Shown in pieces: positions 57,301-64,000 of a DNA stretch of 64,000 nucleotides. Numbering within the stretch: position 1 is the first letter of the stretch; each line of letters begins with the position of its first letter. A program made the translations under genes and the position numbers. The stretch is from Cantharellus purpuraceus (Eukaryota > Basidiomycota > Agaricomycetes > Cantharellales > Hydnaceae). Below the pieces are notes generated by a model. That model made no database searches, was not told the DNA's origin, and saw only the letters and a list, made by a program, of their open reading frames with translations. The stretch spans positions 1,116,001-1,180,000 of the forward strand of contig JALBUN010000045.1 in assembly GCA_025174535.1 (NCBI GenBank), in the 5' to 3' direction.

Positions 57301-59428
57301 CTATGATATTTCCTTCTCGTCCACATCTTCTATAGCCTCCTCTTCGCCGTTACCCTCGCTAACGGCTGCATCTTCCTCACCTCCATCTTCTATTTCAACT
57401 TGTCCGACCTCCCACTCTCCACAAATATCCCAGCGAGAACCTGGCGCTTTTGCAGAAATGTACTTAACAAAGTGAAGGACGCCAGAATCACGAAGGACTA
57501 GGAGTAGGCGGTTGAAGCCGGGGTGTACTGTCAACAGAGTACTATCATCCTCATCCTCTTCATCGCTATTTTCATCTACTTGCTGCCCATTCGCGCTCCC
57601 ATTACCGTTATTGGACCCATGCCGGACTTTGCGGCGAGTTCTGGATCCGTATACAGCTGGATCGTCGTCTTCTTCACGGACTGCCGTATAGCACTTCATG
57701 AAGGGATCTTCAGTTGACATTGTATATTAAGTAGAAACAAAAACTCACTTCCCAGCCTCCCCATTCTCCGCCTTCCCAATTTGCTTCTGCCTTCCCCTTA
57801 CCTTTGCCTTCCACCTCCACGTCAGGCGTTAATCCCAATACTGCATCAAGTCTTACGTCGCCATCTTCGGCCGTAGCCAGCGTGTAATCGAGACCAGGTC
57901 TAAATCGTCTGGCCTCGATAGCGTATCGTAACGGGAGCAACGACGAGACGAGCGCAAGCCAGGCACGAAACGCAGGAGATGAGAATAAGTCGTTTTTCAG
58001 GCTCCTCAAAATGAACATCGCACTCGTCTGGGAAGGCCTGGGTGATGTAACGTCTAGTGACGAGTTCTTTAGCACACAATACCGCTGTTTATGAGGTGGA
58101 CCCTTTATAGACCATGCGGATCCCGCCATTGCTCCACTGGTGTGTGTTGGTAGGCGTGACGTCCGTGAAGGTCCTAAACGATCCTCCGCATCGAGGGCCC
58201 GTAAGCATGTCTCAAGTTTGGTGGCTATTGGCTCGCAGAGGAAATGATGCAGCTCAAGGCTGGATTCCGCTGCGAAACGCTCCGCTAGTAAAACGAGGCT
58301 TTTGTGGGAAAGATATGCCTGCGCAGAAGTCGGATCCTCTTTTTACACGTAGCAGACCGAAAAATTGATACTTACAGGGTCAAGGTATTCAGAAAGAAAT
58401 GAAACTTGCGCGTCTGTTAGCACAGTTGAAGGAAGTGGTGGCTCCTCGTCCAAGGGATATGGTGCAAGTGAACGTTGTGGAGCTGCTGACTAGAAAATTC
58501 ATTAATGGTGACAAACTTTCTCCAACTCTGTCGCTCACAAGTTGCTCTAATGAGCTTTTATCCCGCGCACTGGGTTCTGGCTGGTAGCCCTCTTCACCTT
58601 CTTGGGCTTTGTGGAACCAACCACTGATTGATAGCCGGTCCCGTGAATCGTTCCCACCGCCAACTACGACTTCCTCCACAGAATGATAACTTCGCCCAGG
58701 CTGGACCTCAAAGAAGATAAACTGGTTCCAAGCGGGTGGAATCTTCTTTGATGGTACAGTCCGAGGCTCACCATCTTCATTAATCGGATAAAGCTCTAAC
58801 GAGCCGCCCCATTTTTCTTCCCACTTTTGGTCTATAGGTAGAGGCATATAAAGGATATAGGATACACATCGTGAGCCGATCACGTCATCATGGTTGAGAA
58901 GATGGCAACCAGACTTGTAGGAATTAACAGACATGTCTTGTTTAGACCCCGAAAGAGGGCCACATCCAGTGACGGTACGGATAAATTGTCGGAATTCAGG
59001 GGAGTAAAGGGCGTCTCGCAGAACTAGTAATGAAGGGAGGAGGTGTAGTTGTTCTTCTGGAAGATATGATAAAGACGCAAGGTCTCCAGTCTGATAAACC
59101 TAGACGAATAATTATTAACGACTATCATGATAGCTTGGAAACTCACTCGATAGATATCAGTCGTCTTTTCTGTGAAGCTTAATTCTCCAATGCATTCGTC
59201 CTTGACATGCTTCAGCAAATTATCTTCAAAAAGCTCGTCGAGGACGCAGTATTTAAAGGGCTCTGAGTGTTGATATATGCCTTTCAATTTCGTGGCACTC
59301 GTATCAGTCAGTAAACCTTCGACGAAGCGCGAACCTATTGTTGAATCCCTTGTCAGTACATTGGGCTTCGAGCGTTTTTGAGGTGCAACTGGAGAGGGAG
59401 AACGAGAACGAAAGCGTGTTGGAGCCAT
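57301..59428 (-). CDS. TPA1: Ribosomal prolyl hydroxylase of the TPA1/OFD1 family
   Basis: Several exons on the minus strand start at MAPTRFRSRSPSPVAPQ (59428). The catalytic double-stranded beta-helix has CHLLNHDDVIGSR with the HxD iron ligands, CVSYILYMPL, the third histidine in GRSYHSVEEV, and the 2-oxoglutarate arginine in RLSISGWFH. The second, non-catalytic domain includes LTDAQVSFLSEYLDP, RRFRPGLDYTLATAEDGDVR and a C-terminal VHPGFNRLLLVLRDSGVLH with SRWDICGEW. The family hydroxylates a proline of ribosomal protein S23 and, in fission yeast (Ofd1), helps oxygen control of the sterol factor Sre1. The acidic insert (residues in 57300-57720) is longer than in yeast. Exon edges were only partly resolved. 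Confidence 0.9.
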
Positions 59429-59824
59429 GGTGGGTCCTAAAAAGTTGTGTCCCCACTAGTAAATCCGTGGTACAGGAAGGTGAGACAGTGTAACTCACCT
59501 CCACTTAAGGAGCTTTTGAGTACCGGAGCTTTTGGCTCCGCGGCGTTCTCCGATCGCCGCGCCACCACAGACTCGGAGTACCTAATATACGCTGAGCGGA
59601 CGCTCCAGCTCGGACAGCACCGCATTTTGAGCGGCAGACAATCAGCTATTATATTATCTTTAGCGCTCCCTCTTATTGTTTCTCAAATAACAAGAGGCTC
59701 GTTCAGCCTGTCAGCAACTAGAGCCAAACCTCTTTATAGCTGCGCCTTGTGTACGTGCTTCTTTGGTGGATTGAATGTATTCCTCTTTCTAAGGGCTCCG
59801 TAGTGCGGCTTTTTTCATGTAGTG
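59429..59824. other. Divergent promoter region between TPA1 and MLH3
   Basis: About 400 bp between two start codons facing apart. A 118-codon plus-strand frame (59447-59803) crosses nearly all of it but shows no family similarity and would overlap both promoters, so I do not call it a gene. Confidence 0.45.
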
Positions 59825-62800
59825 ATGACAAGTCCTCTAATTGCCACCTTGCCTGAAGCATCACGTTCTATCCTACGGTCGACTACAATACTTACGTCTC
59901 TTCCTCAAATTGTGTTTGAACTCGTACAGAACTCATTGGACGCCGGCGCCTTACAAGTCGATGTCGGTGTTGATACCGAGGTATGGCAATGTTGGGTCCG
60001 GGATGACGGCCACGGAATAGACGAAGCAGGCATGAGGATCCTTGCTAAAGGAGGTAAAGAAGGACGCTATGGTCAGTTGCCATATTTACCTAATACTACG
60101 AATGTTCACGAAATCCCAAAGGGACATCAAAGGTGTACAATTCTGCATCGCTCGAAAATGTGTCCACGTTTGGCTTTCGCGGAGAGGGTACGTCCTTCTG
60201 TCAAGCATATTTCTGAGCTGCCTTTGAGTTTTATTGTAGCTTTGTCTTCTGCTGCTGACTTGTCCCTCCTTGAAATATGTTCGCGAGCTTCCAACCCTCG
60301 AGAGACCTGGTCTGTCATCCTCAAGGTATCATTGATGTTCGTGCCATCAACTCTCTTTCTAATTTTATCACAGGGGGGTAAGAAGTTGTACTATGGGCCT
60401 GCCATCCGCTGGAGGCGCGAGAAGCCGGGGACTACGGTCTGTGTTCGTGACGCCTTTTATAACGTACGCTGTTCCACAGTATTTATATGTATATACACTC
60501 ATCTAACCTACCTCCCATAGCTTCCAATTCGCCGCCGTTCACATCCTAATTCTGCAAGGACTTTGGAACTTATTCGAAAGGATCTCGAGTGTGTATCGCT
60601 TGTATTCCCCAACGTCTCATTTTCTCTCTCGAACACTGCAAAAGAGAGAAGCGAAGGGAATGGGAGAGGAAGAATTATGACCATACCTAAGGTGCATTCC
60701 TTTTTCTATGCTATCGGTCGGTTCTTCAACCAAAATGTCAGACACCATCAACACTTTCTGCGTTCCGACATCTGTTCGGAAGAGCGTTATGCGAGGTATT
60801 TCAGAAGTTTGATGACTCTGAGAAATGTATCAATATTCTCCGAGTAGCACGTGGAAGATATCAATGTTTCTATGGGTGACATACGTATACAAGGTTTTCT
60901 CAGCTTGGAAGGGGCACCATCCAAGGTATCACGCCTCAATTTCCCCCTTGATCACTTCCATTACTGATATCCCATCGCCATCAGGCTCATCAGCATCTTT
61001 GTACGCCATTTCATGGCCGTGTGAATAACTGTCTTTGATGAGATGTGTAGACATTAACCGCCATCTGCTGTCACCTTGTGAACTACATCGTGCAATCGAT
61101 GCAAGGTTCTCCTCCAGTTCATTTGGAAAGCATGTGAGAGTTTATATCAGCCATGTTTCTCTAAGATCTCACATTTCTATTAAAAGGCTTTCGATGAAGC
61201 TGGAGAGACCAAGTCACCACGGCCGAGTAAGCGTTGCTGGCACTGACAGATGGTTTCCTAATACGTCGTTCATGATTAACACAACACCTAGCTATCCGAC
61301 GGTCACCCCGAAAGAATGAGCGACGCCCTGTTTATGTACTTAACATTTCCACACCGCCGCGTCACATTGATAATTGTCTGGAACCTGCTAAATCGGCAAT
61401 GCACATCAAGGTGGCACATATGTTTGATTCCCATAACGCTTAATCTAACTTCATGGTTTGCATTCAAAGAATCTGGACGCAGTATCCAATTTCCTATCAA
61501 ACATAGTACAGAACTTTCTCGTCCGGCATGGCTTCAACTCAGCTACAAGGAAATCGAATGCAAGGTTGGCCAGTGGTTCACAGTCCCCTAGAAAGAGGCG
61601 GAAATCCGCAGACTCCAGCCCAGACAATCCAGCAATAGCAGTTGCGTCCCCGGGAGATACCCGGTCCATTTCACATTCGGGTCCTTCTTTGTCCAATGCT
61701 AAACGAGAGTCGCAGCTGATCCCGTTGAATGTCGTATGTTTTTGTATTAACCGCCAGACAACCTAACTCAAATTCTTGTGCACTCATAGGATCCATCTAC
61801 AAGTTATGGCCAGGAGTTGAATTGGATCGATCCTGCATCTGGACAACTATACAACGTTGATTCCAAAACTGGGAATTCTTATCCTTCCAATGCGGGACAG
61901 GAGGAAGAAAACACTGAGAACTGTGGTGACAACCACAGTAGACGAAGAAGCCTCGTCGACACGAGCAGGTTGAGAAGACGAAGCGACGTTTGTTGCCTCG
62001 AGGAAGAAGTGCCAAACTGGCTACACGAAGCCTTGGAGGTGGACACAACCTATCACTCTCCTATACTCTACGAATCACTGATCTTTGCCTCTCAGGGGTG
62101 GCAGAACCCCACATTCGGACTTCAAGACCCAGGTGTACCTTCCATGACTTCAATATCTTCTACATCTCGGCGTCCATGGCTGCAATCTCACCCCCAGCCA
62201 GGACAACCCACCAATCGAATAGACACATTTGACGCAATGTCGGCCGCGGGACAAAAGTATAACGCGGACGATGCCTCAATGTCATTCACCAAAGAACAAC
62301 TGAAGCGTGCCCAGGTTATTGGTCAAGTCGATACCAAATTCGTGGCATGCATAGTTGACGATGGAACTCCCAAGGCATCGAGGACCCTCGTTTTGGTCGA
62401 TCAGCATGCTGCAGACGAGAGAATTCGCGTCGAGCAACTTCTGGGTGACGTGTGTCGAGGGTTTTTGCATCATGGGTCACCTGGTGGAGTTGAGACGTGG
62501 GAGTTGAAGCCTGCTGTGCCAATTTTGCTGACTCGACTGGAGGCAAGAACTCTTGAAAATTCAGAGGGATATCAGCATGCCTTTGAAATGTGGGGTTTTC
62601 GGTTTGCACCTATGAACCATGCCCGGGGGGATGTAGCAGAAGAGGGAACAGGAGACGAGTATCTGCAAGTATTAGTGGAGGCCATTCCAGACGTCGTCAG
62701 CGAGAAGGTAACTAAGCTGCTGTCTCAGTTTCGTCAGAGTACTGATGCAAAAGGCAGCTGCTTGTAGGTGACGAATTGCGGGAGCTTGTCAAGGGGTTCT

Positions 62801-63210
62801 TGGCGAGGCTTGAAGTGGATGGTACTGCGTACAAAGCAACGACAAGTTCTGAGGCACATTGGACGGCAGCATTACGATGGTGTCCTCGGGAACTGCTGGA
62901 TCTTATTAACTCCAAAGCCTGCAGAGGTACGCATTGGAATAGCAGGGAATTCATCGTTGTCTAACATTTGACGTAGGAGCAATCATGTTCAATGATCCGT
63001 TGGACCTTGATCAATGTAGTCGACTGATTTCGCAGCTGTCCAACACCATCTGGCCCTTTATGTGTGCGCACGGAAGGTGACAGAGTGTTCTGGAAGTTTT
63101 GCAAGATGCTCATTGCTGTTACATTTCTCAGACCATCTCTAGTTCCGTTGACTAATATTGAGGGGAGCGGAAGAATACAAAAGAGAATGGAGTGGCATGG
63201 GTTGAAATAG
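59825..63210 (+). CDS. MLH3: DNA mismatch repair protein MLH3
   Basis: A multi-exon gene ending at the TAG 63208-63210. The N-terminal GHKL ATPase has FELVQNSLDAG, VRDDGHGID, and GFRGE formed across the second intron. A MutL-type middle follows (GGKKLYYGP, RREKPGTTVCVRDAFYNV). The C-terminal region carries the MutL-gamma endonuclease signature DQHAADERIRVE, then CRGAIMFNDPLDLDQC and CAHGRPS, the last formed across the final intron. MLH3 pairs with MLH1 in mismatch repair and in meiotic crossover resolution. The endonuclease residues are intact. The central linker (about 60850-61800) is poorly conserved and its exons were not fully resolved. Confidence 0.92.
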
Positions 63211-63374
63211 AAATACTAATGCTGTAATTAAGGAGCTGAACATCACGCGACCAGATTTGAGGGTCGGTAATTTCCATGATTGGTGAATGACATCACCTGT
63301 GACCCTTGAGTACAAAAAGTGACTGTGTTCCCGTCACTGTTCCAACACTGCTCGTCACCTCACCCCACACGACC
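63211..63374. other. Short spacer between MLH3 and the RTC3-like gene
   Basis: 164 bp holding the end of MLH3 transcription and the promoter of the next gene. No motif was recognised. Confidence 0.4.
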
Positions 63375-64000
63375 ATGTCTACATCTCACAAGGTTATCTA
63401 CAAGCCAGACACTCAGGCCACTGACGAGTTTATACTGTTCGTCAATCTTGGAGACGTGAGTGCAGCATATCCTTGAATTCATTGCGCAATTGAGCATACC
63501 ATTCGTTCAGTACCACAAATACAAGGAAGGAGGTGTGTGCCTAGCTTATGTTTTAGTTGTCTTCTAACCAACTACCATCCGAAGATACGTAAGTAAAAGG
63601 CTTAGGTCTGTGTCTATGTGGTATCCCGCTGATGGACACTGAAGCTCCATTCCCTTGTCACAAGTCGTCGAATGTCAGTGACCCCGGCCTCACCGCATTG
63701 ACTCCCGCTAATCCAATGGATGGCAGCTTTTGATGTTTTCCACAGCGTCCAGGGCAACCAGGGGAAATTGGGCAAGGCGTCCAAGCAACAGCTGGAGAAC
63801 ATTTTTGGAACGTCGCGAGACGATGATGTTGTTAAGTTTATGCTGGAGAAAGGTACTGTGCAGGGTAGCAGTGAGATATCTAGCGGCGGGGTCATGGATA
63901 AATCCCGGTGTGTGGCGGTTCTTTCATCCGCTTATTGGTCTAACATGTTGATTTTTGCCCTTAGAATTATGATAGATACCAGGGGTTCTGGAGGCGGTCT
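63375..64000 (+). CDS. RTC3: RTC3/SBDS-domain small protein, 3' end outside the window
   Basis: Exon 1 (63375-63455) opens MSTSHKVIYKPDTQATDEFI and ends LFVNLGD. A short exon YHKYKEG follows (63511-63532). After one or more unresolved small exons comes FDVFHSVQGNQGKLGKASKQ with QLENIFGTSRDDDVVKFML (63713-63908). A further exon starts at 63966. This matches the stand-alone SBDS N-terminal-like domain of yeast Rtc3, a small protein linked to RNA metabolism. The domain's fold matches the first domain of the ribosome maturation factor SBDS. The call rests on the second half of the domain. The C-terminal end lies beyond 64000. Confidence 0.75.

Noticed and set aside
59447..59803. 118-codon frame between TPA1 and MLH3
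   Set aside because: No recognisable similarity, biased composition, and it would fill the shared promoter region.

Overview
The window comes from a filamentous fungus, almost certainly a basidiomycete of the mushroom-forming group (Agaricomycetes). The host genes carry many short introns of about 45-65 nt. The proteins are clear fungal orthologues, and the repeats are chromodomain Ty3/gypsy, Copia, LTR and MITE types usual in such genomes. No rRNA or tRNA gene, CRISPR array or bacterial operon was recognised.

Repeat half, 1-45150, with one host gene island. Positions 1-10260 hold relics of two gypsy elements cut up by solo LTRs. Positions 10261-27772 are one old gypsy element (family B here). 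Its LTRs lie at both ends, and it is broken by a solo LTR (E), a MITE (G), a second solo LTR (S) and a nearly intact younger gypsy element (F, 17575-23942, 5-bp duplication TCACT). Between pol and the 3' LTR, family B carries an antisense accessory gene with a Zn2Cys6-type cysteine pattern; a different antisense gene sits at the same place in the relic at 7.4-8.9 kb. Poly(A) polymerase PAP1 (28663-31424) lies between this nest and a Copia relic (32.7-35.8 kb). Positions 35.8-45.15 kb hold more gypsy pieces and a four-level nest (MITE G, LTR B, LTR S, LTR A).

Gene half, 45.6-64 kb. This is a compact run of host genes: mitochondrial GatB (PET112), a small hypothetical gene, a PCID2/THP1 family protein, a membrane protein, TRM10, NDUFAF5, NOP13, the TPA1/OFD1 prolyl hydroxylase, MLH3 and the start of an RTC3/SBDS-like gene. 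Spacing falls to 24 bp between TRM10 and NDUFAF5 and 45 bp between NOP13 and TPA1. The genes do unrelated housekeeping jobs in mitochondrial translation and complex I assembly, tRNA methylation, ribosome biogenesis, mRNA export and mismatch repair, so they are neighbours and not a pathway.

The most unusual signals are in the mobile DNA: a primer-binding site complementary to the element's own predicted mRNA start in three gypsy families; a 59-nt intron-like segment present in one LTR of element F and exactly absent from the other; about 20 Gcn4/AP-1 sites in an LTR promoter; an ORF coded inside LTR S that resembles a third ORF of element F; the antisense accessory genes; and nonsense mutations fitting CpG decay, with sister copies showing TG in one and CA in the other. 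Family letters (A, B, C, E, F, G, H, S) are my own labels. Boundaries and intron positions were read by eye.
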